Shown here piece by piece: positions 8,554-16,645 of a DNA stretch of 64,000 nt. Position 1 is the first letter of the stretch. Every line of letters begins with the position of its first letter. This stretch comes from Chloracidobacterium sp. (lineage in GTDB: Bacteria; Acidobacteriota; Blastocatellia; Pyrinomonadales; Pyrinomonadaceae), in contig JABTUB010000001.1 of assembly GCA_015075585.1 (NCBI GenBank), forward strand, positions 806,001 through 870,000, in the 5' to 3' direction. The translations under genes were made by a program, and so were the position numbers. The notes under the pieces are model-generated. The model worked only from the letters and a program-made list of their open reading frames with translations. It had not been told where the DNA came from and did not search any database.

Positions 8554-8850
8554 CTATTCAGGCTGTCCTTTACAGCCTTCGGCATAGAGTGCAGGTTGTT
8601 TCACACTGATAACCGGATAATTCTCAGCGTCTTTATTGATGTCGAGCCATTCCATATATTCTTCCGGGATCGACATGTCGGAGAAGATCGCCTCAACAGG
8701 GCACTCCGGCAGGCAAGCATCGCAATCGATGCAGTTGTCGGGGTTAATCAATAAACGGTCTGACAGTTCGTGAAAAGCTTCAACCGGACAAACGGCCGCA
8801 CAATCGGTGTACTTACAGCTAACACACGGTTCGGCAACAATGTACGTCAT
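8554..8850 (-). CDS. fdxA: Seven-iron ferredoxin ([3Fe-4S][4Fe-4S])
   Basis: 98 residues. The N-terminal CVSCKYTDCAAVCPVEAF and following CIDCDACLPECPVEAIF match Azotobacter-type ferredoxin I. C9, C17 and C50 would hold the 3Fe cluster; C21, C40, C43 and C46 the 4Fe cluster; C12 is the free cysteine. It carries single electrons in the cytoplasm; the partner is unknown. AAGGAG precedes the ATG by about 10 nt. It diverges from glpX, sharing the 8851-8999 promoter gap, and ends at a hairpin. Confidence 0.93.
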   Translation of the reverse strand: MTYIVAEPCVSCKYTDCAAVCPVEAFHELSDRLLINPDNCIDCDACLPECPVEAIFSDMSIPEEYMEWLDINKDAENYPVISVKQPALYAEGCKGQPE

Positions 8851-8916
8851 GGATCATCGACTCCTTAGTGAATGCACTATTTGCGTCAAATTCAAACGTA
8901 ATACGCTGAAGATAGC

Positions 8917-8962
8917 TTGTCAAATCACGCCTAATAAGTGGTAAAATGCCACGTATAACGTG
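8917..8962 (+). promoter_or_regulatory. Candidate promoter and palindromic operator upstream of glpX
   Basis: TTGTCA (8917-8922) and TAAAAT (8942-8947) could be -35/-10 boxes, but the 19-bp spacer is long. Just downstream is a perfect inverted repeat CACGT-ATA-ACGTG (8950-8962), placed where a repressor would block initiation. glpX follows after an AGGAG ribosome site at about 8991. The divergent fdxA promoter must also lie in this 149-bp gap. Confidence 0.35.
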
Positions 8963-8999
8963 ATTCACCTACAAAAATACCGTTTCCTACAGGAGCACT

Positions 9000-10043
9000 A
9001 TGAAACCCAATAAAGCAGAACGCGAACTGTCGCTTGATTTTTTACGTGTAACCGAAGCCGCGGCGATCGCCTCGGCGAGAACCATGGGCCAGGGCGACCG
9101 CAAATACTCCGATCATGTTGCTGTCGAAGCAATGCGTGAGGTCATGGATACGGTGCCGATGCGCGGACGCATCGTCATCGGCGAAGGCGAGCGCGATGAG
9201 GCACCGATGCTCTATATCGGCGAAGAGGTCGGCGGCGGCGCATTTTCGGAAGAATCGAGGGCGGAGTTTCCGGAAGTCGATATCGCGGTCGATCCGCTCG
9301 AAGGCACAAATCTTTGTGCGTTGGGTGCGAACAACGCAATTGCCGTACTCGCGGCGGCCGAACACGGCGGACTCCTTAACGCTCCTGATATTTATATGGA
9401 CAAGATCGTCGTAGGGCCTTCGTGCCGCGGCGTGGTCGATATCGATGCTCCGGTGGCGGATAATCTAAAGAATATCGCTCGGCGTTTGGGCCGTGATATA
9501 GATGACCTGACCGTTATCTGCCTCGACCGTTCGCGTCACAAAGCCCTTGTCGATGCCGTGCGTGAAGCAGGCGCCCGCATCCGTCTGATCTCGGACGGCG
9601 ACCTTTCGGCCGGCATATCGGCAGCGGTCGCGGGAACCAATATCCACGCGCTTATGGGCATCGGCGGCGCACCGGAAGGTGTGCTTACGGCCGCCGCGAT
9701 CAAATGTTTGAATGGTGAGATACAAGCGAAGCTGGTCTTTGATCCTGATCGTCTGGGCGTTGACAAGTCAAAGGTTCCGCCGGTAAGTGAAGTAATGAAT
9801 CGACTTAGGGAAATGGGCATCAATGATGCGGAAAAGATCTATGACACTAACGACCTTGCTCCCGGCAAGAAGATCATCTTTGCCGCAACGGGTGTAACCG
9901 ACGGTTCTCTACTTCGCGGTGTGCGATTTTTCGGCGCAGGCAAACGTACGCACAGCGTCGTTATGACGACCGAATCGAAGAGCATACGCTTTGTCGATAC
10001 CGTCCATGTCGAAGGCGGCCCCGATGCCGTTATCCGTTTCTGA
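9000..10043 (+). CDS. glpX: Class II fructose-1,6-bisphosphatase
   Basis: 347 residues of GlpX type. Markers are [16 protein letters not shown] near the N-terminus, the metal-binding [11 protein letters not shown] and the phosphatase DPLEGTN triad. It hydrolyses fructose 1,6-bisphosphate to fructose 6-phosphate in gluconeogenesis; some homologues also take sedoheptulose 1,7-bisphosphate. AGGAG lies 5 nt before the ATG. ppsA follows after 62 bp on the same strand, making a two-gene gluconeogenic unit. Full length for the family. Confidence 0.95.
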   Translation: MKPNKAERELSLDFLRVTEAAAIASARTMGQGDRKYSDHVAVEAMREVMDTVPMRGRIVIGEGERDEAPMLYIGEEVGGGAFSEESRAEFPEVDIAVDPLEGTNLCALGANNAIAVLAAAEHGGLLNAPDIYMDKIVVGPSCRGVVDIDAPVADNLKNIARRLGRDIDDLTVICLDRSRHKALVDAVREAGARIRLISDGDLSAGISAAVAGTNIHALMGIGGAPEGVLTAAAIKCLNGEIQAKLVFDPDRLGVDKSKVPPVSEVMNRLREMGINDAEKIYDTNDLAPGKKIIFAATGVTDGSLLRGVRFFGAGKRTHSVVMTTESKSIRFVDTVHVEGGPDAVIRF

Positions 10044-10105
10044 AATTTTGTGTCAGATACTTAAGTAACGCCGAGGTCAACATCTTTGCATAGGACTTAC
10101 TAACG

Positions 10106-12553
10106 ATGAGCGAAACCAACCCATACGTACTCGATCTCAGCGATGTCAGTGCAAATGATGTCGCACTCGTCGGCGGAAAATGCGCAAGCCTCGGCGAACT
10201 ATTTCGTGAATTGACGCAGCAGGGCGTGCGTGCGGTCGATGGCTATTCAACGACGAGCCATGCGTACGAACTTCTTCTTGAGACCGACGGGCTTCGCGAT
10301 CGGCTCAAGAGCCTTTTGAAAGACCTTGATGTCAACGATCTCGATGCGCTCGCCCGCGTCGGCAGCGAGGCGCGCCGCCTGATGCTCGAAACTCCCTTTC
10401 CAGAGCAGATCGAAATGGCGATCCTCGAGGCGAATCGACGCCTCGGTGAGCGGATAGGCAAGCGCACGTTCGAGGTTGCGGTTCGTTCGTCGGCTACGGC
10501 CGAGGACCTTCCGGATGCGAGTTTTGCCGGCCAGCAGGATACACTCCTCAATGTCCGCGGCGAAGCTCAGCTCATTGCGGCCTGCCATGAGTGCTATGCA
10601 TCGCTTTGGACAGATCGAGCGATCTCATATCGTACGGCGAAGGGCTTCGACCATTTCGATGTTGCTCTCTCGATCGGTGTGCAGCCGATGGTTCGATCAG
10701 ATACGGCCTGTTCGGGCGTTATGTTCACGCTCGATACAGAGAGCGGCTTCCGCGACGCTGTCGTTATCAACGGCGCGTGGGGGTTAGGCGAGGCGGTCGT
10801 GCAGGGAATGGCGACGCCGGATGAATGGATCGTCTATAAGCCGACCCTAAAGCTCGGGTTCCGCCCGATCGTAACCCGGAAACTCGGCATCAAGGAGGTC
10901 AAGATGGTCTTTAACGACGACGGTATCGGCACGAAGGTGCGGGACGTCGTCGAGACGCAGAGGAACCGCTTCTGCCTGGCCGGCTTTGAGGTTCTCCAGC
11001 TTGCGACGTGGGCTTGTGCGATCGAGGATCATTACTCGAAGCTTGCGGGCCGCAGCCAGCCGATGGATATTGAGTGGGCAAAGGACGGCATCACGGGCGA
11101 ACTTTTTATACTGCAAGCACGGCCTGAAACCGTTCATGCCCGCAAGGAAACCAACTTCATCGAGACGTATAAGCTGACCGGAACGCATGGGGCACCGCTG
11201 GCGACCGGCGTTGCTGTCGGCGAAAAGATCGGGCACGGCACTGCACACGTTCTGCTCGATCCGTCGAAACTGAATACTTTCAAGGAAGGCGAGATACTTG
11301 TAACTTCGATGACCGATCCCGCATGGGAACCGATCATGAAACGTGCTTCGGCGATCGTTACCGATCGCGGCGGCCGTACTTGCCACAGCGCGATCATCAG
11401 CCGTGAACTCGGCATTCCGTGTGTCGTCGGAACGACCGACGGCACTGAGAAGATAAAGAACGGTGCTCCGGTCACGGTCTCATGCGCGGAGGGCGAACGC
11501 GGAAATATCTATTACGGAAAGATCGATTTCAAGGTCGAAAAACAGAAGATCTCGCAAAAGGATCGCCCGAAAACTCAAATAATGATGAATGTCGGCGATC
11601 CGGATCGCGCGTTCGATGCCGCCCGCTTTCCGAATGACGGTGTCGGGCTTGCTCGGCTCGAATTCATCATCAACAACCACATCGGCATACATCCGATGGC
11701 GCTGGTGAACTATCCCTCGCTCAAAAAGCCGGCTGATATCGAAACGATCTCGCGCAGGATCGGCGAAGATGACCCAAAGGAATTCTTTGTCCGCAAACTT
11801 GCCGAGGGTGTAGGCCGGATCGCCGCCGCGTTCTATCCGAAGCCGGTGATAGTGCGTATGTCGGACTTCAAATCAAATGAGTACGCGATGCTCATTGGCG
11901 GTAAGGAGTTCGAGCCGGAGGAAGAGAATCCGATGATCGGCTTTCGCGGTGCGTCACGATATTACGATGATCGCTATAGGGCCGGTTTCAGGCTTGAGTG
12001 CCTTGCACTTTTACGCGCCCGTGAAGATATGGGGCTTGTGAACATCAAACCGATGATCCCATTCTGCCGAACGGTCGAAGAAGGCCAAAAGGTCATCGAC
12101 CTCATGGCGGAACACGGCCTTAAACAGGGCGAGAACGACCTCGAGATCTACGCGATGTGCGAGCTGCCGGCGAATGTTGTGTTCGCTGACGAATTCCTAA
12201 AGGTCTTTGACGGTTATTCGATCGGCTCGAACGACCTGACACAGCTTGCGCTCGGCCTTGACCGCGACAGCGAGATGGTCGCGCATCTTTTTGACGAGCG
12301 GAACGGCGCCGTCGAGAAGATGGTCGCAATGGCGATCGAAGCCGCTCAGCGTAACGGCAAAAAGATCGGTATTTGCGGCCAGGCACCGTCGGATTATCCC
12401 GAATTCGCCGAATTTTTGGTCGAAAAGGGTATAAATTCGATCTCGCTCAATCCTGATACGGTACTTCAGACGACCGCGCATATTCTCGAAGCTGAAAAGC
12501 GGCTCGGCCTTGCGGAGGACGATCCGAAACAGCAGCTTCGGGCGTCGAAATAG
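10106..12553 (+). CDS. ppsA: Phosphoenolpyruvate synthase
   Basis: 815 residues, normal length. Domain order is the ATP-grasp nucleotide domain (GGKCASLGEL, then RSSATAEDLPDASFAGQQ), the swivelling phospho-His domain with His427 in GGRTCHSAIISREL, and the C-terminal PEP-utilising barrel ending in GICGQAPSDYPEF. It converts pyruvate, ATP and water to PEP, AMP and phosphate. Placed directly after glpX, it supplies the first irreversible step of gluconeogenesis, consistent with growth on amino or organic acids such as those released by the kynurenine genes later in the window. Confidence 0.96.
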   Translation: MSETNPYVLDLSDVSANDVALVGGKCASLGELFRELTQQGVRAVDGYSTTSHAYELLLETDGLRDRLKSLLKDLDVNDLDALARVGSEARRLMLETPFPEQIEMAILEANRRLGERIGKRTFEVAVRSSATAEDLPDASFAGQQDTLLNVRGEAQLIAACHECYASLWTDRAISYRTAKGFDHFDVALSIGVQPMVRSDTACSGVMFTLDTESGFRDAVVINGAWGLGEAVVQGMATPDEWIVYKPTLKLGFRPIVTRKLGIKEVKMVFNDDGIGTKVRDVVETQRNRFCLAGFEVLQLATWACAIEDHYSKLAGRSQPMDIEWAKDGITGELFILQARPETVHARKETNFIETYKLTGTHGAPLATGVAVGEKIGHGTAHVLLDPSKLNTFKEGEILVTSMTDPAWEPIMKRASAIVTDRGGRTCHSAIISRELGIPCVVGTTDGTEKIKNGAPVTVSCAEGERGNIYYGKIDFKVEKQKISQKDRPKTQIMMNVGDPDRAFDAARFPNDGVGLARLEFIINNHIGIHPMALVNYPSLKKPADIETISRRIGEDDPKEFFVRKLAEGVGRIAAAFYPKPVIVRMSDFKSNEYAMLIGGKEFEPEEENPMIGFRGASRYYDDRYRAGFRLECLALLRAREDMGLVNIKPMIPFCRTVEEGQKVIDLMAEHGLKQGENDLEIYAMCELPANVVFADEFLKVFDGYSIGSNDLTQLALGLDRDSEMVAHLFDERNGAVEKMVAMAIEAAQRNGKKIGICGQAPSDYPEFAEFLVEKGINSISLNPDTVLQTTAHILEAEKRLGLAEDDPKQQLRASK

Positions 12554-12560
12554 TAGTAAA

Positions 12561-13106
12561 GTGCCGATACAAGCCCGACAAAATTACATACCGGTGCCCC
12601 TTGCCGAGCGATTTCGCCGTCAAGCATTCAAGGTCTGGCTCATCGGAGGTGCGGTCGTTCTCGTTTGGGTGTTACTGATCCTGCTCGCACCTCTCGCCAA
12701 GGCGAACGGCTTCACACAGATCTCGGCACCGCTTTATCATTTTTTTAGCTATTTGTGCCATCAGATTCCTGACAGATCTTTTCATATCGAGGGTGAACAA
12801 TTCGGTGTTTGCTCGCGCTGTTTCGGCGTTTACTTTGGTATATTTGCCGGTTTTGCGATTTATCCGCTCTGGCGGAAGATAGACGATATCGAGCCGATTT
12901 CGCGTATTTGGCTTGCCCTGTCGGTGATTCCGATCGGAGTGGATTGGGCGCTCACTATCTTCGGCGTCTGGGCTAACACTTTTACCTCACGGTTCGTTAC
13001 GGGAATGATACTCGGCGCCGCGTGTGCGACCTTTATCGTACCGGCGATCGTTGAGATCGCAAGAAATCTTACGATCAGACGAACATTTCGCGAGCAGAAG
13101 ACGTAG
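12561..13106 (+). CDS. DUF2085 integral membrane protein
   Basis: About 181 residues from a GTG at 12561, 8 nt after the ppsA stop; a longer frame overlapping ppsA is possible but not family-like. Several hydrophobic helices are present, the first at about residues 22-42. The family signature is visible: LCHQIPDRSF followed by CSRCFGVYFG, a conserved His/Cys set at the membrane face suggesting metal or haem binding. Function is unknown for the family. The tight spacing suggests cotranscription with ppsA and the small gene downstream. Confidence 0.8.
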   Translation: MPIQARQNYIPVPLAERFRRQAFKVWLIGGAVVLVWVLLILLAPLAKANGFTQISAPLYHFFSYLCHQIPDRSFHIEGEQFGVCSRCFGVYFGIFAGFAIYPLWRKIDDIEPISRIWLALSVIPIGVDWALTIFGVWANTFTSRFVTGMILGAACATFIVPAIVEIARNLTIRRTFREQKT

Positions 13107-13115
13107 GTAACGGTT

Positions 13116-13394
13116 ATGAGCTTTACTAAAGAAAGTGCCGTTTATGCTGCGATCGACGATCTGGCAAAGCGCCTCGGCGTTGATGAAGGCGACGTTAAGG
13201 TTACGCAGATCTGTGATAAGGAGTTTCCCGATGCCGCGCTTGGCGCACCTGTCGAAGGCGAGATCTCAGCCTCGGTGATCTGCGAAGGCTGGGAGATCGA
13301 ACTTAGCGTTGAGGATGCCGCGTACCTTTATCGAGCGGATGCCCAGCAACTGCGTGCATGCGGCGGCGCCGGCAAGAATCATATTGTAGGCTAG
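13116..13394 (+). CDS. Small protein of unknown function
   Basis: 92 residues, no signal peptide or membrane helix. The centre (DKEFPDAALGAPVEGEIS, then CEGWEIEL and a YLYRAD end) resembles a widespread small domain with a W/FPDxxLGxPxxG core followed by a Y-Y-R-T/A-D strand. That domain often occurs beside peptidases and inhibitors, but I cannot name a function. It lies 9 nt after the DUF2085 gene and 4 nt before the subtilase, so it is almost certainly cotranscribed with both. Confidence 0.7.
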   Translation: MSFTKESAVYAAIDDLAKRLGVDEGDVKVTQICDKEFPDAALGAPVEGEISASVICEGWEIELSVEDAAYLYRADAQQLRACGGAGKNHIVG

Positions 13395-13398
13395 AGAT

Positions 13399-14841
13399 AT
13401 GGATCGGAGTAATTTTTGGGTGCATTTCGGCATCGCGGCGATTCTTGTTACGTTCGCTGCCGTTCTGGGCGGGCTTGAACGATGGCGTTCATCGCTCTCG
13501 GCCGATGTTGCTATTCCTGAGGAACACCGATCTGTCGGCCCGCTCAAGCGTCCGCCCGAGGTCCTTGTGCGTTTCAAGCCTGACGTCAGCCTCGATAGGA
13601 TGCGTTCGATCGCGGCTGCCAGCAACGATCAAGTAGTAGATGAGATCGAATCGGTCGGCGGCCTTGCCGTGATAGACGATCTTGATGACGCCGATCCTCA
13701 GTTCGTAGTGCACCAATATGCATCGATGAACGATGTGGAATACGCGGAACCGAACTATCGCATACAACTGGACGACCCAATCGAAAAAAACAACGATATT
13801 TCGCCGCGTTCGGCAGCCTCGGTCTTTCGATCCGATGAGAAGGTGCCGAACGATCCGCTGTTCGCAAAGCAGTGGGCATTGAATAATCAGGGTGCCGCGG
13901 GCGGTACGGCACGAGCCGATATCGATGCTGTCGCCGCATGGCAAACGACGACCGGCAGCAGTGAAGTCGTGGTTGCCGTTCTCGACAGCGGTGTTGAACT
14001 GGATCACGAAGACCTTAAGAATAATATCTGGACGCGGCCTGATGATCTTGCGGCATACAGCGATGCCGAGCTAGGCGAGCTCGACGATCTGCGCGGCTTC
14101 AACGGCGTTGACCTGAATGACGATCCTTCCGATGATAACGGCCATGGTACGCATTGTGCGGGCATTATTGGGGCCGAAGGTAACAACGGTCTGGGCATTA
14201 CGGGCGTCAACTGGAATGTAAAGATCATGCCGCTGAAATTCCTCGGAAGGAACGGCGGCGGCACTACTGAGGATGCGATCGCGGCGATAAACTACGCGAT
14301 CGAACGTAAGAAGGACGGGGTCAACATTCGGGTCATCAGTGCGAGTTGGGGCTCGCAGATTTACTCGAAGGCCCTCGAAGATACGATCCGTGCGGCCGGC
14401 GATGCGGGCATCCTTTTTATTGCAGCGGCCGGCAATAACGGCACTGATAACGACACTGGTCCTCATTACCCGTCTAACTACAAACTGCCGAACGTCGTTA
14501 GTGTTGCTGCGGTGGACAACACCGACAAACTCGCTTCCTTCTCCAATTTCGGAGTCAAGAGCGTCGATGTTGCCGCACCTGGCAAGGCCGTTCTTTCGAC
14601 TTGGCTCGGCAGCTCATATCGTGAATTGTCCGGCACGTCGATGGCAACGCCCTATGTTTCCGGCGTTGCCGCATTGATCGCGGCACAGGAGCCGAAGGTA
14701 TCGATGGCAGACCTTCGATCAAGGCTGTTGGATTCGGCCGATAAGCTCGACAGTCTCAAAGGTAAGGTCGGAACCGGCGGACGTATCTGCGCCGCAAATG
14801 CCGTTCGGGCCGCCCATTCAAAAGCCGTGGCGGGCAACTGA
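13399..14841 (+). CDS. Exported subtilisin-like serine peptidase (S8) with N-terminal prodomain
   Basis: 480 residues. One N-terminal hydrophobic segment (7-26) acts as signal or anchor. Residues 53-125 are an I9-like propeptide (EVLVRFKPDVS to YAEPNYRI). The catalytic domain follows with Asp196 (VLDSG), His249 (NGHGTHCAG), oxyanion Asn345 (AAAGNNG) and Ser413 (SGTSMATP), so the triad is intact. It is expected to mature outside the cytoplasm and degrade proteins. The small upstream protein could be a partner or inhibitor, but that is only a guess from position. Confidence 0.93.
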   Translation: MDRSNFWVHFGIAAILVTFAAVLGGLERWRSSLSADVAIPEEHRSVGPLKRPPEVLVRFKPDVSLDRMRSIAAASNDQVVDEIESVGGLAVIDDLDDADPQFVVHQYASMNDVEYAEPNYRIQLDDPIEKNNDISPRSAASVFRSDEKVPNDPLFAKQWALNNQGAAGGTARADIDAVAAWQTTTGSSEVVVAVLDSGVELDHEDLKNNIWTRPDDLAAYSDAELGELDDLRGFNGVDLNDDPSDDNGHGTHCAGIIGAEGNNGLGITGVNWNVKIMPLKFLGRNGGGTTEDAIAAINYAIERKKDGVNIRVISASWGSQIYSKALEDTIRAAGDAGILFIAAAGNNGTDNDTGPHYPSNYKLPNVVSVAAVDNTDKLASFSNFGVKSVDVAAPGKAVLSTWLGSSYRELSGTSMATPYVSGVAALIAAQEPKVSMADLRSRLLDSADKLDSLKGKVGTGGRICAANAVRAAHSKAVAGN

Positions 14842-14974
14842 CCATCTCGCATATTCAGCCTACGTTTTGGAACACGGCAATTCCTTGCCGCTCGATCCGT
14901 TGTTCCTTGCGGCTGGCTCTATAAATCCTGTTGTATCAATGGGTTACGAGTTTATGTGCAGGCAGCCCTCTCTG

Positions 14975-14990
14975 TGGCACGCTCTTTGCT
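14975..14990 (+). promoter_or_regulatory. Sigma-54 (RpoN) -24/-12 promoter
   Basis: TGGCACG at 14975-14981, four bases, then TTGCT at 14986-14990 matches the RpoN consensus with the exact 10-bp distance between GG and GC. Transcription would begin near 15001, about 50 nt upstream of the Gly/Tyr-rich secreted protein gene at 15051. The rest of the 14842-15050 gap has no other clear signal. Confidence 0.75.
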
Positions 14991-15050
14991 CTTTAGTATT
15001 TTCGCAATGGCCAAATCATTGCCTAGAAATTATCGGTTCGGGAGAGCACA

Positions 15051-15650
15051 ATGAAAAACATCAAATATATCTTGTCGGTAGCAGCATTTGCATTAGCAAT
15101 TATAGGATTGCCGGCCATTGCTTCGGCTCAGTATGGCGGATACGGAGGAAACGGCGGATACGGCGGTTATGGTGGCTACGGCGGTTATGGTGGTAACGGC
15201 GGCTATGGGAATAACGGCTACTATAACAACGCTTACGGCGCCATCCGTGACCTTAAGGATCGTTCGCGTGACTTTGAGCGTAATGTCAATCGCAACAAGG
15301 ACAGCTACGGCTACTACAGCACAAAGGACTTTCAGCGTCTTGTAAAGGACTTCCGAAAGGCCGCTGACAAGCTCGAAGATAAGGCCGACCGCGGACGCGA
15401 TCTGAACAGAAGCCGCAATGAGGCAGTGAACGTGGTGAACTACGGTTCGCTTATCAGCCGCGAGCTTCGCGGGAACCGCAATATCGGCTACATGATGAAC
15501 GATTGGTATGCTATCGAGAATGACCTTCGCGTGATAGCGAACACCTATGGCATCAACTACAACAATGGCCGCAACGGCGCATGGGGCAACGGGCGCGGCA
15601 ACGGGCGCGGCAACGGCAGAATAAACCTGCCGAGCTGGTGGCCCTTCTAG
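15051..15650 (+). CDS. Secreted Gly/Tyr-rich repeat protein
   Basis: 199 residues. A clean signal peptide ends in AIASA-QYGG. Residues 25-62 are a low-complexity run of GGY/GGN units, followed by a charged helical middle (IRDLKDRSRDFERNV, LVKDFRKAADKLEDKADRG) and a short GNGRGNGRG stretch before the end, SWWPF. GGY repeats are typical of flexible, adhesive or structural extracellular proteins. I do not recognise the helical domain. A ribosome site (GGGAG) precedes the ATG. It is a single-gene unit between a sigma-54-type promoter and a hairpin terminator, so it is likely made under specific conditions. Confidence 0.85.
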   Translation: MKNIKYILSVAAFALAIIGLPAIASAQYGGYGGNGGYGGYGGYGGYGGNGGYGNNGYYNNAYGAIRDLKDRSRDFERNVNRNKDSYGYYSTKDFQRLVKDFRKAADKLEDKADRGRDLNRSRNEAVNVVNYGSLISRELRGNRNIGYMMNDWYAIENDLRVIANTYGINYNNGRNGAWGNGRGNGRGNGRINLPSWWPF

Positions 15651-15696
15651 GTCATAAGCCGTTCTGACGACAAAACAAGGGAAGAGAAGCCCTTTC

Positions 15697-15727
15697 AAGC
15701 CCGCGGCATCGAAGTCGCGGGCTTTTT
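15697..15727 (+). terminator. Rho-independent terminator after the Gly/Tyr-rich protein gene
   Basis: AAGCCCGCG (15697-15705) pairs with CGCGGGCTT (15716-15724) across a 10-nt loop, followed by TTT (T run 15723-15727). Lies 47 nt past the stop. Confidence 0.85.
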
Positions 15728-15747
15728 CTGTAATAATTGAGCCGATA

Positions 15748-16590
15748 ATGGCTGCCGGTACCCTTTACATTGTTGCGACGCCGATCGGTAACCTGCAGGA
15801 TATGACCTTTCGCGGCGTTGAAGTTCTGCGCTCTGTCGATCTGATCGCATGTGAAGATACACGGCACACGCAGAAGCTGCTCAATCATTTCCGGATCTCG
15901 AACAGAACCGTCAGTTATCACGAACACAACGAGCACGAACAGGCTGAACGGCTGCTTGATGAACTACTGAAAGGCCGCTCGGTTGCTGTTGTCTCGGATG
16001 CGGGCATGCCCGGCGTTTGCGATCCGGGCCTCCGCATCGTAGCTCGCGCTTCCGAGGCAGGCATCAAGGTAGTTCCGGTACCGGGGCCGGCAGCTTTCGT
16101 TGCGGCTGCCGCGGCGGCAGGCCTTGCGACCGATTCATTGTTCTTCGGCGGCTTTTTGCCGTCAAAGAAAGGCGAAAGGCGCAACCGGCTTGCCGAAATA
16201 GCAGCGGTCCCGGCGACGCTTGCATTATATGAGACACCGCATCGGCTCGGGCGTTCGCTTGCTGATTGTTACGAGGTGCTTGGCGACCGGCGGGCCGTCG
16301 TTGCGCGCGAACTTACGAAGCTGCACGAAGAATTCGTTCGCGGGTGTTTATCCGAGCTTGCGGAAAGGTATTCTGCAGCGGACGTTAAGGGCGAGATCGT
16401 ACTCTTGATCGAACGCGGCTCGATAAACGCCGTACGGGTGCTAACAAAGGCAACAGCTATTCCCGATCGTATCCGCGAAATTGAATCTGAAGGCATCGAC
16501 CATAAAGCTGCGATAAAGAAAGCCGCCAAGGAGTTCGGTATTTCGCGGTCTGAGGCGTATCGGATACTCCAATCATCCAAAGAAGGCTAA
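15748..16590 (+). CDS. rsmI: 16S rRNA (cytidine1402-2'-O)-methyltransferase
   Basis: 280 residues. Opens with GTLYIVATPIGNLQDMT and continues with CEDTRHTQKLL, SDAGMPGVCDPG and VPGPAAF, the SAM-binding SpoU-unrelated tetrapyrrole-methylase fold used by RsmI. It 2'-O-methylates C1402 of 16S rRNA in the decoding centre. The C-terminal HTH-like tail (AAKEFGISRSEAYRIL) is typical. It stands alone between two hairpin terminators, so it probably has its own promoter. Confidence 0.95.
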   Translation: MAAGTLYIVATPIGNLQDMTFRGVEVLRSVDLIACEDTRHTQKLLNHFRISNRTVSYHEHNEHEQAERLLDELLKGRSVAVVSDAGMPGVCDPGLRIVARASEAGIKVVPVPGPAAFVAAAAAAGLATDSLFFGGFLPSKKGERRNRLAEIAAVPATLALYETPHRLGRSLADCYEVLGDRRAVVARELTKLHEEFVRGCLSELAERYSAADVKGEIVLLIERGSINAVRVLTKATAIPDRIREIESEGIDHKAAIKKAAKEFGISRSEAYRILQSSKEG

Positions 16591-16626
16591 AAAAAGGTGC
16601 CGCCGAGCTATTCGGCAGCACCTTTT
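16591..16626. terminator. Bidirectional terminator between rsmI and the M28 peptidase
   Basis: AAAAAGGTGC-C-GCCGA pairs with TCGGC-A-GCACCTTTT around a short loop. A on the left and T on the right let it serve both converging genes. It begins immediately after the rsmI stop. Confidence 0.85.
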
Positions 16627-16645
16627 CGGTAGGGCGAAACAGATC

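Noticed and set aside
14798..15196. 132-codon plus frame spanning the subtilase end and the Gly/Tyr-rich gene start
   Set aside because: Out of frame with both genes and crosses the sigma-54 promoter; composition is not protein-like.
15093..15698. Minus-strand frame of 201 codons opposite the Gly/Tyr-rich gene
   Set aside because: Antisense of GGY repeats gives a low-complexity Val/Ala product; no start context.
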